A stretch of DNA of 64,000 nt from a virus: positions 1 through 64,000 of IMG/VR virus record IMGVR_UViG_3300027788_000004; one strand, 5' to 3'. Below, in pieces: positions 53,084 through 61,236 of this stretch (the first letter of the stretch is position 1; each line of letters opens with the position of its first letter). A model generated the notes under the pieces. That model saw only the letters and a program-made list of their open reading frames with translations. It was not told the DNA's origin and made no database searches. The position numbers and the translations under genes were made by a program.

Positions 53084-54280
53084 ATGAAAAACAATTACAT
53101 GAATTTTGAAGTATTCAATGAATACCAATCAATTATAGAAAAACGAAAAAACGAATTTGATTCTTACGAGCCAATTAACGAAGCTTTTGATTCTTCTATA
53201 CTTAGACAACTATCTAGTCAAGAAAGTGGTAGTAGATGGACAAACAAATTTGCTAAAGACTTCTTCAAATTTTCTAACATTAAACTAGATAAAATTACTA
53301 ACGAAGATTTTATTCAGATTAGCCCAGCTGAATGGTGGTCTCAAGGATATTCAAAGAACAATCAAGCTATTGGATTCTTTGTAGATGATAATCCTGAATT
53401 ATTCAAATCTTGGGATACAAGATTACAGCAAAGAATGGATAATGAAGGTAAGAAATTAAAATTAAATAAAATTCTTAAGAATGCACAAGGTGTTGGACTT
53501 GTATTAACAATCATGAGAGGTAAGGTTGGTATGTGGTACGGATTCGAACAAGATGCTGGAACTAGTGGTTATCGTAGATATAAAAAATCACCAGATCAAC
53601 GATATGGTGTTCTTGCCGATCAATGGAGAACTGATTCTTCATATCGTTATGAAGGTGTTCCTTCACCAGATGCAAAAATAACTAGAAAGAATCTTGAATT
53701 AGTTGCAACTAAAGTATATGTTCTTGATATGAGTGCATTAGAATCTAAATATAGTAATTCAGAACTACAAACTGCAAGAGCCGAAGCTAAATCAGGAGCT
53801 GCAGCATTTACTACACCAGAACAAGTTAAAAAGGATAATCAAAGAAGATACGAACAAGCACTACAAGATAAAACAACACCAGATCAATTATGGAAAGATA
53901 TCAGTGGTGCATTAACTAAGTATATGAATTGGTTTCAAACTAAGCTTACCGATATTACTCCAAAAAATGCTAAAGATCTTAATACAAAAGTAAAATTTGG
54001 AGGTTGGGGACAAGAGAGTTTAATTAGACCAATCAATCAAATGCTTAGAACTATTGAAGATATGTCTAGAGAATATGACTATGCAATGAGAGATATGGAA
54101 GCTGCAGAAAAATACGCTGAAAAGATTAAGGATTCTGATGATGATCAGAAAAAACTTCAATACGAAGCAGAAGTAAGTTATTATTCAAAATCAATGGATC
54201 GATATAACACAAAGGCAATGGGTTATAGAAAAGAAATTACTCAATATGTTGCTGATGTTGATGCAATCGTAAAAGGATAA
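53084..54280 (+). CDS. Predicted internal head protein, 398 aa, function unknown
   Basis: The N-terminus (MNFEVFNEYQSI) is capsid-targeting-like, followed by I-N-E-A (PINEAFDSS, residues about 29-37), a plausible prohead-protease site. The body is a mix of helix and strand with YGFEQDAGTSGYRRY and EWWSQGYS, and a C-terminal coiled coil (about 325-390). I recognise no catalytic motif. An early host-takeover effector delivered with DNA is possible but unproven. It sits directly before the ligase-like gene with the same kind of N-terminus. Confidence 0.45.
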   Translation: MKNNYMNFEVFNEYQSIIEKRKNEFDSYEPINEAFDSSILRQLSSQESGSRWTNKFAKDFFKFSNIKLDKITNEDFIQISPAEWWSQGYSKNNQAIGFFVDDNPELFKSWDTRLQQRMDNEGKKLKLNKILKNAQGVGLVLTIMRGKVGMWYGFEQDAGTSGYRRYKKSPDQRYGVLADQWRTDSSYRYEGVPSPDAKITRKNLELVATKVYVLDMSALESKYSNSELQTARAEAKSGAAAFTTPEQVKKDNQRRYEQALQDKTTPDQLWKDISGALTKYMNWFQTKLTDITPKNAKDLNTKVKFGGWGQESLIRPINQMLRTIEDMSREYDYAMRDMEAAEKYAEKIKDSDDDQKKLQYEAEVSYYSKSMDRYNTKAMGYRKEITQYVADVDAIVKG

Positions 54281-54294
54281 AATAATACAATATA

Positions 54295-55584
54295 ATGGGT
54301 TTTTATAACTACTCGCAATTTGTTTCAGAAAGTGCTATCAATCAATTTTTATTTGAGGGTGGTTCTTTTGGACATATGGCTCATCCATACGATGATGTTA
54401 ATTTAACATTCAGCGAAATCAAAGATTTAATTTCAGATGCACTTCAAGGAGGCTTAAATAAAGAGGTTGTTACAACTGAAAAATTAGATGGCCAAGCAAT
54501 CGCAGTATCATGGAAAGATGGTAGATTGATTGCATCTAGAAACAAAGGCGATCGAAAGAACTTTGGTGCTGCAGGTTTAACTATACAAGATGTAATAACT
54601 AAATTTGAAGGTCGTGGAGATCTAGCAGATGCCTTTACTTTTGCAATGCAAGATCTAGAATCTGCAATATCTAAGATTAACCCAAAGGAACGAGAGAAAA
54701 TTTTCGGAGAGGGAAAGCGTTTTATGCATTTAGAATTGATTTATCCAAAAACATCGAATGTAATAAATTATGATACACCTAAATTGATATTCCATAATAC
54801 AACAGAATATGATGAAGCTGGTAACGCAGTAGGTGAAGATAAGTCAAATGCATCTACGTTAACAAAACTTATTAAGGATGTTAATGCAGACGTTCAAAAG
54901 AATTTTCAAATAGATCCTCCAAAGGCTGTTGAATTTTCTAAGAATATAAATTATGAATCGGATCGAGCTAGTTTTTATACAGAATTATCAAAAATTCAAA
55001 AATCTACAGGTCTTAAAGATAATCAATCGATAAAAGATTATATTAGAAAACAATACGCCGAAACAATCGAAGGTATGGCTTCTAAGTATGGTTATGATTT
55101 AGCACCTAATATATTAGAAGGTTTAATAAATAGATTCGCATTTCAAGATAAAAGTTTTAGAATTCCTGATATTAAAAAGGCAATAACTAATAAAGATTTT
55201 TTGAAATGGACATTAGATTTTGCTAAAGAAAAAAACGTAGCAAATTATTACAAACAAATTATTTCACCATTTGAAAATCTTTTCTTGAGATTAGGTGTGA
55301 GAGTTATACAATTAGCTACTGGATTCTTAGCATTGAATCCTGATAAAGTAGTTAAAGATATTAAAACTGAATTAGAATCTGGAATTAAAAATCTTAGATC
55401 TTCCGGAAGTGAAGCTGCAAAAGCTAAATTAGAGGCTCAATTAAAAAAATTACAAGCTATTGGAGGATTTGATGCAGTATTACCTTCAGAAGGAATAGTA
55501 TTTCAACATAAAGGAAAGACTTATAAACTTACTGGAGCATTCGCCCCGGTTAATCAGATTCTTGGAATTCTTAGATACGGCTAA
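54295..55584 (+). CDS. RNA-ligase-like nucleotidyltransferase with capsid-targeting-like N-terminus
   Basis: Covalent nucleotidyltransferase motifs are in order: motif [10 protein letters not shown] (Lys63), followed by ASRNKG; motif III-like FMHLELIYP; motif IV SEGIVFQ; motif V TYKLTG near the C-terminus. The family signature [13 protein letters not shown] with [10 protein letters not shown] precedes motif I, as in ligase-like proteins of other T4-like phages. Residues 1-21 ([20 protein letters not shown]) carry V-S-E-S and L-F-E-G, which resemble prohead-protease sites. It likely self-adenylylates at Lys63 and acts on RNA. Its substrate is unknown. Confidence 0.7.
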   Translation: MGFYNYSQFVSESAINQFLFEGGSFGHMAHPYDDVNLTFSEIKDLISDALQGGLNKEVVTTEKLDGQAIAVSWKDGRLIASRNKGDRKNFGAAGLTIQDVITKFEGRGDLADAFTFAMQDLESAISKINPKEREKIFGEGKRFMHLELIYPKTSNVINYDTPKLIFHNTTEYDEAGNAVGEDKSNASTLTKLIKDVNADVQKNFQIDPPKAVEFSKNINYESDRASFYTELSKIQKSTGLKDNQSIKDYIRKQYAETIEGMASKYGYDLAPNILEGLINRFAFQDKSFRIPDIKKAITNKDFLKWTLDFAKEKNVANYYKQIISPFENLFLRLGVRVIQLATGFLALNPDKVVKDIKTELESGIKNLRSSGSEAAKAKLEAQLKKLQAIGGFDAVLPSEGIVFQHKGKTYKLTGAFAPVNQILGILRYG

Positions 55585-55595
55585 TATATAATTAT

Positions 55596-56612
55596 ATGAA
55601 ATGGATAGGCCAACACATAGTAGATTTAATTACTAGACTTCGTTCCGATGTATATCTTGACGATATAAAGCATACAAATAACCCTACTAAAGTTTTAACG
55701 TTAAATGATAATAATAAGATAACGTTTAGAACACCACATGAAATAGATTCTATTAATAGCATTGGTGCAACTGGTCTTACTGGTAATACTGGTTTAACTG
55801 GATCTACTGGAATGACTGGCTTAACAGGTCTTACTGGCATGACTGGTATCCAAGGAGCTATTGGTAAAACTGGATCTACTGGTCTTACTGGTATCCAAGG
55901 AGCTATTGGTAAAACTGGATCTACTGGTCTTACTGGTATCCAAGGAGCTATTGGTAAAACTGGAATGACAGGTCTTACTGGTTTATCTGGAATGAGCGGC
56001 CAAACAGGATTAACAGGATTAACTGGATTAACTGGAATGAGTGGATCTACTGGATCTACTGGAATACAAGGACCTGCTGGACCTGCCGGCCAAGATAAAC
56101 CAGCCCAAGTAGAATTAGTTAATAATTCGTTTACTATACCAGCAATGAATAAAGATTTACATTATATCGGAGAAGGTGCGGTATCTAGAGTTTATAAAGG
56201 TTGGTCTGGGAGTTCATGGGATAGTACATGGGATTTATCTACCCTTGCTTTACTTCAAACATCATGTACTACTTCTAGAGTTTATAATATCATTAAAGGT
56301 CAAACAACATTCTCAATATGTGGAACCGGATATACAGGAGTAAGAGGTTCAAAAATAAGAATAACAGTTTCTTTTGGAGATTGTTCTTTAGCTGGAGCAA
56401 GAAACTGGCCAAGTTGGACAACGTTAGGGTCTATTGAAGGAACTGCAAATGATAATGGTTCTATTTGCTTTAATGGTACTTTCGTAACACCTACGATTCC
56501 TGCAGTGAAAATCACATGTAATCAAAAATTTATAGTATCATTTACTAGCTTTGATGGTGAAGATCGAATATCAGGACAATTTTCTTATAGAATTCTACAA
56601 TCAATACCTTAA
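55596..56612 (+). CDS. Collagen-like fibre protein, 338 aa
   Basis: The N-terminus ([20 protein letters not shown]) is an anchor seen in other phage collagen-like fibre proteins. A collagen-like domain (about residues 55-165) contains three near-identical 45-base units encoding [16 protein letters not shown] compact beta C-terminal domain (about 170-338) follows, with two or three Cys-containing strands ([19 protein letters not shown]). It is a small relative of the giant fibre at the window start; the triplet style (GMTG, GSTG, GLTG) is shared. It may be a head fibre or short tail fibre. Confidence 0.65.
   Translation: MKWIGQHIVDLITRLRSDVYLDDIKHTNNPTKVLTLNDNNKITFRTPHEIDSINSIGATGLTGNTGLTGSTGMTGLTGLTGMTGIQGAIGKTGSTGLTGIQGAIGKTGSTGLTGIQGAIGKTGMTGLTGLSGMSGQTGLTGLTGLTGMSGSTGSTGIQGPAGPAGQDKPAQVELVNNSFTIPAMNKDLHYIGEGAVSRVYKGWSGSSWDSTWDLSTLALLQTSCTTSRVYNIIKGQTTFSICGTGYTGVRGSKIRITVSFGDCSLAGARNWPSWTTLGSIEGTANDNGSICFNGTFVTPTIPAVKITCNQKFIVSFTSFDGEDRISGQFSYRILQSIP
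55845..55979 (+). repeat. Three tandem 45-bp repeats in collagen-like gene
   Basis: Units begin at 55845, 55890 and 55935 (ggtatccaaggagctattgg...). The first two are essentially identical and the third diverges only at its end. The exact conservation implies a recent expansion. Confidence 0.85.
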
Positions 56613-56622
56613 TATATAAAAC

Positions 56623-56997
56623 ATGCAAACAGAAACTCGTTATATACAAGTAACATCAATACCAAATATTGATACAGAACTTATTACTCCTGCAATGTTA
56701 GATTTACCAAATTTCCTTTTAGAGAATATAAATTTAGTAAATTCGTTAACAGAAAAAGGTAATACGATAGATCTATATTCAATAGATAGAAGTCAGCGAA
56801 GTAACCCAGAATCACCTAAGTTTTATATTCTTAAAGAACTTAGGTTACCAGTTGGTGCTACTTTAGTTTTAAGCGAAACCGACTTTCCAGCATTCAATGA
56901 TAATTCTCGAATATGGTATCTTCATATAAATAGCGATTTAGAACCACAAGGAACTATAGATGCAGATATAACATTTACTATAAATGAATCTATTTGA
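56623..56997 (+). CDS. Hypothetical beta-rich protein, 124 aa
   Basis: This is a short protein with strands and an acidic, Asp/Glu-rich tail of moderate size (NSDLEPQGTIDADITFTINESI). No membrane segment or Cys is present. It directly follows the collagen-like fibre gene (10 bases), so it may be a fibre-associated, decoration or minor virion protein. I recognise no family. Confidence 0.4.
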   Translation: MQTETRYIQVTSIPNIDTELITPAMLDLPNFLLENINLVNSLTEKGNTIDLYSIDRSQRSNPESPKFYILKELRLPVGATLVLSETDFPAFNDNSRIWYLHINSDLEPQGTIDADITFTINESI

Positions 56998-57019
56998 TAT
57001 ATGTGTCATATAATTATAT
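56996..57019 (+). promoter_or_regulatory. Candidate promoter motif before glycosylase gene
   Basis: GATATATGTGTCATATAATT lies immediately upstream of the 57020 start, with the GATATAT core and a second TATAAT-like element. A transcript from here would have almost no leader. Confidence 0.25.
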
Positions 57020-57409
57020 ATGGCTATAATACAACAAGAGTTTCAACACGATCCATGGAAAATGCTGGTGGGTTGCATAATGCTTAATCAAACTAATAAT
57101 AAACAAGTTAGACGAGTAATTTATGATTTTTTCGAGACATATCCAAATCCGCAATCTATAACAGAAGATTCTATACCAGATATAACTGAGAGATTAAGAC
57201 CTCTAGGTTTCTATAATAGAAGAGCTAGATCTATTCTCAAGTTTAGTCAAGAATATATAAGTAAACAATTCAAACATATCTCTGAATTGTATGGTATTGG
57301 TAAATACGCATCAGATTCTTATGAAATCTTCATCAATGGTAATACAAATGTAGAACCTACTGATAAAATTCTTCTTAGGTATTTGAATGGAGAATTCACA
57401 GAGCAATGA
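57020..57409 (+). CDS. MBD4-like HhH-GPD DNA glycosylase (short)
   Basis: At 129 residues the protein compares along its length to the glycosylase domain of MBD4. It has DPWKMLVGCIMLNQTNNKQ (residues 11-29), LRPLGFYNRRARSILKFSQEYI (59-80), the helix-hairpin-helix ELYGIGKYASDSYEIF (89-104) and VEPTDKIL with Asp115 at the catalytic Asp position. MBD4 family enzymes remove T or U mispaired with G. No iron-sulphur Cys cluster is present, unlike EndoIII. The phage may repair deaminated cytosine in its DNA, or attack host DNA. A CTS-like N-terminus is absent. Confidence 0.75.
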   Translation: MAIIQQEFQHDPWKMLVGCIMLNQTNNKQVRRVIYDFFETYPNPQSITEDSIPDITERLRPLGFYNRRARSILKFSQEYISKQFKHISELYGIGKYASDSYEIFINGNTNVEPTDKILLRYLNGEFTEQ

Positions 57410-57428
57410 GATATATAAAGTATAATTA
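57410..57428 (+). promoter_or_regulatory. Candidate promoter motif (GATATATA-TATAATTA)
   Basis: GATATATAAAGTATAATTA is 17/19 identical to the site at 59825 and lies 16 bases before the 57445 start. Confidence 0.4.
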
Positions 57429-57444
57429 AAAAAACAAAACTAGA

Positions 57445-58074
57445 ATGAAACATATTAAAAGTTACGATGAATACCTTTTAGAATCTGATTCAGCTAAAGC
57501 TATCGAAGATAGAGTTAATAAAATCGGTGAAGTACAAGATAAAGCTGGCGATATTCAAAAGGATCTAGATGATAAAACTGGAGATCTGAGTAAAGCTGAA
57601 ATAAAATCTGCAACAACTACTGATGGTGGTCATGATGACAAATCTAAAGAAATGGATTCTATTAAAAAGGAATTATCTTCAGATAAACCAACAGAACCTG
57701 CAAGACAAGGTTACGATGATAGAGAAGATGAGTCTATTGGAGCTAGAGATGGTGCTGAAAAAGATAAGAAACAATCTGATAAAGATAGAAGAGATGATTC
57801 TTACGGTAAGTTTGGTAAAAGAGATAGTGAAGATAGAGATGGTCAACATATCGACAAAGCAAACGAATCTAATGAAGAATCAATCGATGAAATGCAAGAG
57901 AAACATGATAAATATGATTCTAGATTAACCTCTATGACACTCGGAAAAGTTCTAGATTTCTTAAAGCAAAAAGATCCAGCTGCATATAAAGATATGGAAA
58001 AATATCTAGAGACAAATTTTAAGGATATGACTACTACGGATGAAGATAATTTCTTTACCGGAATGACTTCTTAA
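57445..58074 (+). CDS. Acidic internal head protein candidate with capsid-targeting N-terminus, 209 aa
   Basis: Residues 1-14 (MKHIKSYDEYLLES) align with the T4 capsid-targeting sequence KTYQEFIAEA and end at a consensus-type L-L-E-S cleavage site. The rest is very hydrophilic, with alternating Asp/Lys/Glu/Arg runs and Gly, likely disordered or helical, ending in a short helical domain (SRLTSMTLGKVLDFLKQKDP). No enzymatic motif is visible. It is most simply a head-core/scaffold protein or an injected, DNA-associated internal protein. Confidence 0.55.
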   Translation: MKHIKSYDEYLLESDSAKAIEDRVNKIGEVQDKAGDIQKDLDDKTGDLSKAEIKSATTTDGGHDDKSKEMDSIKKELSSDKPTEPARQGYDDREDESIGARDGAEKDKKQSDKDRRDDSYGKFGKRDSEDRDGQHIDKANESNEESIDEMQEKHDKYDSRLTSMTLGKVLDFLKQKDPAAYKDMEKYLETNFKDMTTTDEDNFFTGMTS

Positions 58075-58083
58075 AAAAATGAA

Positions 58084-59823
58084 ATGTCTAAATTATTAGA
58101 ATTAAAAGATTTATTTATACAGGAAGGCCGAGATCAAACTCTCGGTCTTTTTGATAAATTTGTAGTAATTAAAGAAAAACTTAATGGTACTGGTATATCT
58201 TTCATTAGAGAATCAGGTAAATTTAAGTTTTTCAAAACCGCTTCAGGTAAAAATCTTACCGAATTAGATAGAACAATTCATTCTATTTACGAAAACACAA
58301 TACATCATATACAATCATTACCTGAAGATATTAAAAAATCTTTAGATAATTATAGATTTAATTTAAGATATTTTCCTTCTAACTACGAGAATAGACCTAA
58401 GAACGGATTGATATTAGAGGATGTTAGAACTTTAGATAAAAATGGAAAGATATTAAAGTTTGTTGACGATCCAAAAGTATTAGATTATTTAGCTCATTTA
58501 TTAGAAATTGAACGATCTCCGGTGTGTTATCACGGTAGATTAAATAAGAAGCAAAAAAATATCATTGTTGAAGGGATAGATAAACCAGAAAAATTATATG
58601 AAAATATGAAAACATTGTTTGGTTATTTCAAAGATATGTCCGATGGATATACAATTAAGTTTTTAGATAAACTAAATGAAGATATATCATTAAAGGTGTT
58701 GAATCCAAAAAGTGATATAAAAATTAAAAGGAAATCTAGAACTCCATCTGATACGTATGCATTAGCATTACAAGATATATTAGAATTTGTACAAACTATT
58801 AATTTAGATAACTTTGCTATAAAAGGAGAAACTAAGGTACAAAGAGTCTTAAATTTATTATCTGACATATATTCTAAGTATATACAAAAGAACGGTAGCA
58901 AATATCAAGATATGACAGATTTAGATGGTCCTGATTTCGCAAAAAATATACCGGAATTCGATGTTAATCTTAAATTTGTTGTAAATAAAAATACAATAAA
59001 GTATTTAGAAAAATCTCAAATCAATCAAGAATTATTCAAATTGTTTTTAGGCACATTTACTAAAAAGAAAAAGAATACATCGGTTTTAATAGATGACAAT
59101 ATGCGATTTGAAATAAATAAATTAGTAGATATGATAAGTGATAGAGCAATAGAAACACCAGAAAATAAAGAAACAGTTCCTACATTTGAAGATTATTTTT
59201 ACAATAAATATCAAAAACGTGCTTTATTAGAATCAGATTACTTTTTGAAAGAAGCTATATTATTAGAAAATGTTTCTAAAGATTTAGTACATAAAGAACC
59301 AGGGAAAACACCGGTTAATATCATCGTTGGTAGATTTCAACCACCGACATTAGGACATATTAAATTACTTAGAAAATTAAATGCAGAAAACAGCCTACCT
59401 TGTGTAATAGTACAAGTTAGATCTAAATCTAAGGGTAATCTTAAATTTGACGAAAGCTTAATTACAAAAATTTGGATGGATATCATTAAACAGTATTCAT
59501 TTATAGTATCAGTTGAAGAAGCTCAAACTGGTTTTTTAGTACCAGTTCTCGATGCGTTGCGTTCTAAATATGAACCAGTTTTATGGGGTACAGGAACAGA
59601 TCGTTATAAAGATTATGTAAGAATGATAAAAAACTATGGACCTGAATGCAATGTTTTAGATGATTTTAGACCGTTCGAAGTTAAACGAGATAGTAAAAAT
59701 ATAAGTGCTACTCAAGTTAGAGATGCAATTGAGGCTGATGATGAAAAATTATTTAAGAAATTAACGCCAAAGGCTGAGCATAGATATTACAAACAATTAA
59801 GAACAGAATTGTTACAATCTTAA
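58084..59823 (+). CDS. Fusion of ligase-like NTase and NMNAT-like nucleotidyltransferase, 579 aa
   Basis: Residues 7-15 (LKDLFIQEG) look capsid-targeting-like, with an I-Q-E-G cleavage-type site. A ligase-like nucleotidyltransferase region follows, with motif I-like EKLNGTGISF (Lys32, K-x-N-G instead of K-x-D-G) and LILEDVRTL. A helical linker (about 220-405) leads to a cytidylyltransferase/NMNAT-like domain: IIVGRFQPPTLGHIKLL (GRFQPPTLGH at 416-425) and C-terminal ISATQVRDAI, matching the family (H/T)-x-G-H and I-S-x-T-x-x-R motifs. It may make or remodel NAD-type nucleotides. Substrate specificity is unproven. Confidence 0.7.
   Translation: MSKLLELKDLFIQEGRDQTLGLFDKFVVIKEKLNGTGISFIRESGKFKFFKTASGKNLTELDRTIHSIYENTIHHIQSLPEDIKKSLDNYRFNLRYFPSNYENRPKNGLILEDVRTLDKNGKILKFVDDPKVLDYLAHLLEIERSPVCYHGRLNKKQKNIIVEGIDKPEKLYENMKTLFGYFKDMSDGYTIKFLDKLNEDISLKVLNPKSDIKIKRKSRTPSDTYALALQDILEFVQTINLDNFAIKGETKVQRVLNLLSDIYSKYIQKNGSKYQDMTDLDGPDFAKNIPEFDVNLKFVVNKNTIKYLEKSQINQELFKLFLGTFTKKKKNTSVLIDDNMRFEINKLVDMISDRAIETPENKETVPTFEDYFYNKYQKRALLESDYFLKEAILLENVSKDLVHKEPGKTPVNIIVGRFQPPTLGHIKLLRKLNAENSLPCVIVQVRSKSKGNLKFDESLITKIWMDIIKQYSFIVSVEEAQTGFLVPVLDALRSKYEPVLWGTGTDRYKDYVRMIKNYGPECNVLDDFRPFEVKRDSKNISATQVRDAIEADDEKLFKKLTPKAEHRYYKQLRTELLQS
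58124..58152 (+). other. Terminator-like hairpin inside the 58084 coding region
   Basis: GAAGGCCGAGA-like 5' arm (58124-58133) pairs with TCTCGGTCTT (58140-58149) around a TCAAAC loop, and a T run continues to 58152. It has the form of an intrinsic terminator but lies about 14-23 codons into an open gene. Confidence 0.55.
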
Positions 59824-59824
59824 A

Positions 59825-59843
59825 GATATATAGATTATAATTA
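59825..59843 (+). promoter_or_regulatory. Candidate promoter motif (GATATATA-TATAATTA)
   Basis: GATATATAGATTATAATTA lies 15 bases before the 59859 start. It is nearly identical to the sites at 57410 and 15928. Confidence 0.42.
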
Positions 59844-59858
59844 AAAAAATTAAATAAA

Positions 59859-60473
59859 ATGTTAGAATCATTAAACGAAGGAAGACATCAAGTGAAGCGA
59901 AAATATGGCGAACATCCTAGAATTAGAATCAATGAAAAGGGTGCAAATGTAAGAGATACAATAATTAACTATGTAGGTAAAAATTATGTAAGAGAACAAG
60001 ATCTTAATAATTACTTAATTCGTTTAGAGGAAGATAGAGATGGACATTCTAAAATAAACAAAGTTAAATTTTTTAAGAGAAATCAAAAATTTTTTAGTAC
60101 TTTCGAAAAAAATGGAGAGAAATATATTAGTCTTTCTAAATATGGACAAAGAGTTTTAGAACTTATAAAACAAGATAAAAAAACTCCACCAGCATTAAAT
60201 GAATCTACATTAAGAAACATTCCATCGTTATCTGAATTTGTATCGGTTAACGAAGCTATTGATGTAGAGGAAGCGTCCTTTAATATGGATAAAATCTTTG
60301 GAGACGATCAAGAATCTATTGAGAAGTTTCAAGATATAGAAGATAATGGAGATTGGAAAGATATGGTAAATTATATAGAGGAATGGGGAGATGAGGATAG
60401 ATTATCTGATTATGGTATCACCTCTGATGCACATGTTAAGAAATTTGCTAAACATATAATGAGAAAGCGATAA
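59859..60473 (+). CDS. Predicted head/internal protein with protease-site-like motifs, 204 aa
   Basis: The first residues MLESLNEGRH contain an L-N-E-G site. Residues about 15-105 look like a basic, small winged-helix-like domain (VRDTIINYVGKNYVREQDLNN, KNGEKYISLSKYGQRVLELI). Two further sites, L-N-E-S and SVNEA, occur near 112 and 130 in a linker (IPSLSEFVSVNEA), which itself is capsid-targeting-like. An acidic C-terminal domain ends in MRKR. Cleavage could separate two domains. A DNA-binding internal head protein is plausible, function unproven. Confidence 0.45.
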   Translation: MLESLNEGRHQVKRKYGEHPRIRINEKGANVRDTIINYVGKNYVREQDLNNYLIRLEEDRDGHSKINKVKFFKRNQKFFSTFEKNGEKYISLSKYGQRVLELIKQDKKTPPALNESTLRNIPSLSEFVSVNEAIDVEEASFNMDKIFGDDQESIEKFQDIEDNGDWKDMVNYIEEWGDEDRLSDYGITSDAHVKKFAKHIMRKR

Positions 60474-60487
60474 AAAAAATAACAATT

Positions 60488-61213
60488 ATGTCAACATTAG
60501 GTAAATCACAAAAGAATGAATTAGATGAAATGGATGCAGCTGCAACACCAGCATCCGTTAATGGAATGGGTGATATAAGTTTTCCTGGAAATCCTGGTTC
60601 TCAAGATTCTTTTGATACTCAAGAAACTGGTTCCGGTGATATACCTGCAACTAGCTCATTAACAGATAAAGATGATAAAAAGAAAAAGGCAAAAAAGATA
60701 TATGACTTTCTAAAATATAATGCCTTTGTAGAAGAATCAGTGGTAAATGAAGCACGAGATTCTGTTTACATAAAGCAATTAACTGATACATTTAAGAAAT
60801 TCAAATTATCTAGAAAATATGAAATAATGATGGATTCTAGTTATGGTGCCGGTGGTAAGATACCAGTAGTAAGACCTAAAGGTGGATTTGGAGATGGTGC
60901 GATGATAGACAATGGATTGCGTTTAGATGGAGATGGTAAGATTGTAATTAAGAGTTCTAAAAGCGGAATGCCTATACCAGGTGAAAGCGAATTTACGAAC
61001 ATAGATAACGCAATGGTAGCAGCAACCGAATATGTAGATACTATTGATGAAAATGTTCATAATTTAGGTGAAGAACTCGAAGATGCAAGAATGATGAGAG
61101 GTAGTGTTAATTCTCTTAACAAATGGGCCGAGCAAAAAATTAAAGAATCTCATCCTTCATATAATATAAAATCATTTGACGAATTTGAAAATAAAAATTC
61201 AGATATATCTTAA
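60488..61213 (+). CDS. Hypothetical head-associated protein with EESVVNE site, 241 aa
   Basis: An acidic, low-complexity N-terminal region (residues 1-68) precedes IYDFLKYNAFVEESVVNEAR, where EESVVNE (82-88) is identical to a segment in the 51914 protein and is followed by Ala, as in prohead-protease sites. The remaining 150 residues form a globular domain of unknown family, with glycine-rich segments (GYGAGG-like SSYGAGGKIPVVRPKGG). The C-terminus ends in a second CTS-like stretch (IKSFDEFENK). A cleaved head protein is inferred. Confidence 0.45.
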   Translation: MSTLGKSQKNELDEMDAAATPASVNGMGDISFPGNPGSQDSFDTQETGSGDIPATSSLTDKDDKKKKAKKIYDFLKYNAFVEESVVNEARDSVYIKQLTDTFKKFKLSRKYEIMMDSSYGAGGKIPVVRPKGGFGDGAMIDNGLRLDGDGKIVIKSSKSGMPIPGESEFTNIDNAMVAATEYVDTIDENVHNLGEELEDARMMRGSVNSLNKWAEQKIKESHPSYNIKSFDEFENKNSDIS

Positions 61214-61236
61214 GCTGAAACCAACCAACATCTTTT

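Noticed and set aside
55845-55979. CRISPR-like direct repeats
   Set aside because: The repeats are contiguous with no unique spacers, are in frame with a collagen-like gene and have unit length 45, a multiple of 9.
57623-57928. Alternative + strand frame inside the 57445 gene
   Set aside because: It is a shadow of the acidic repeat-rich gene, without its own leader or recognisable product.
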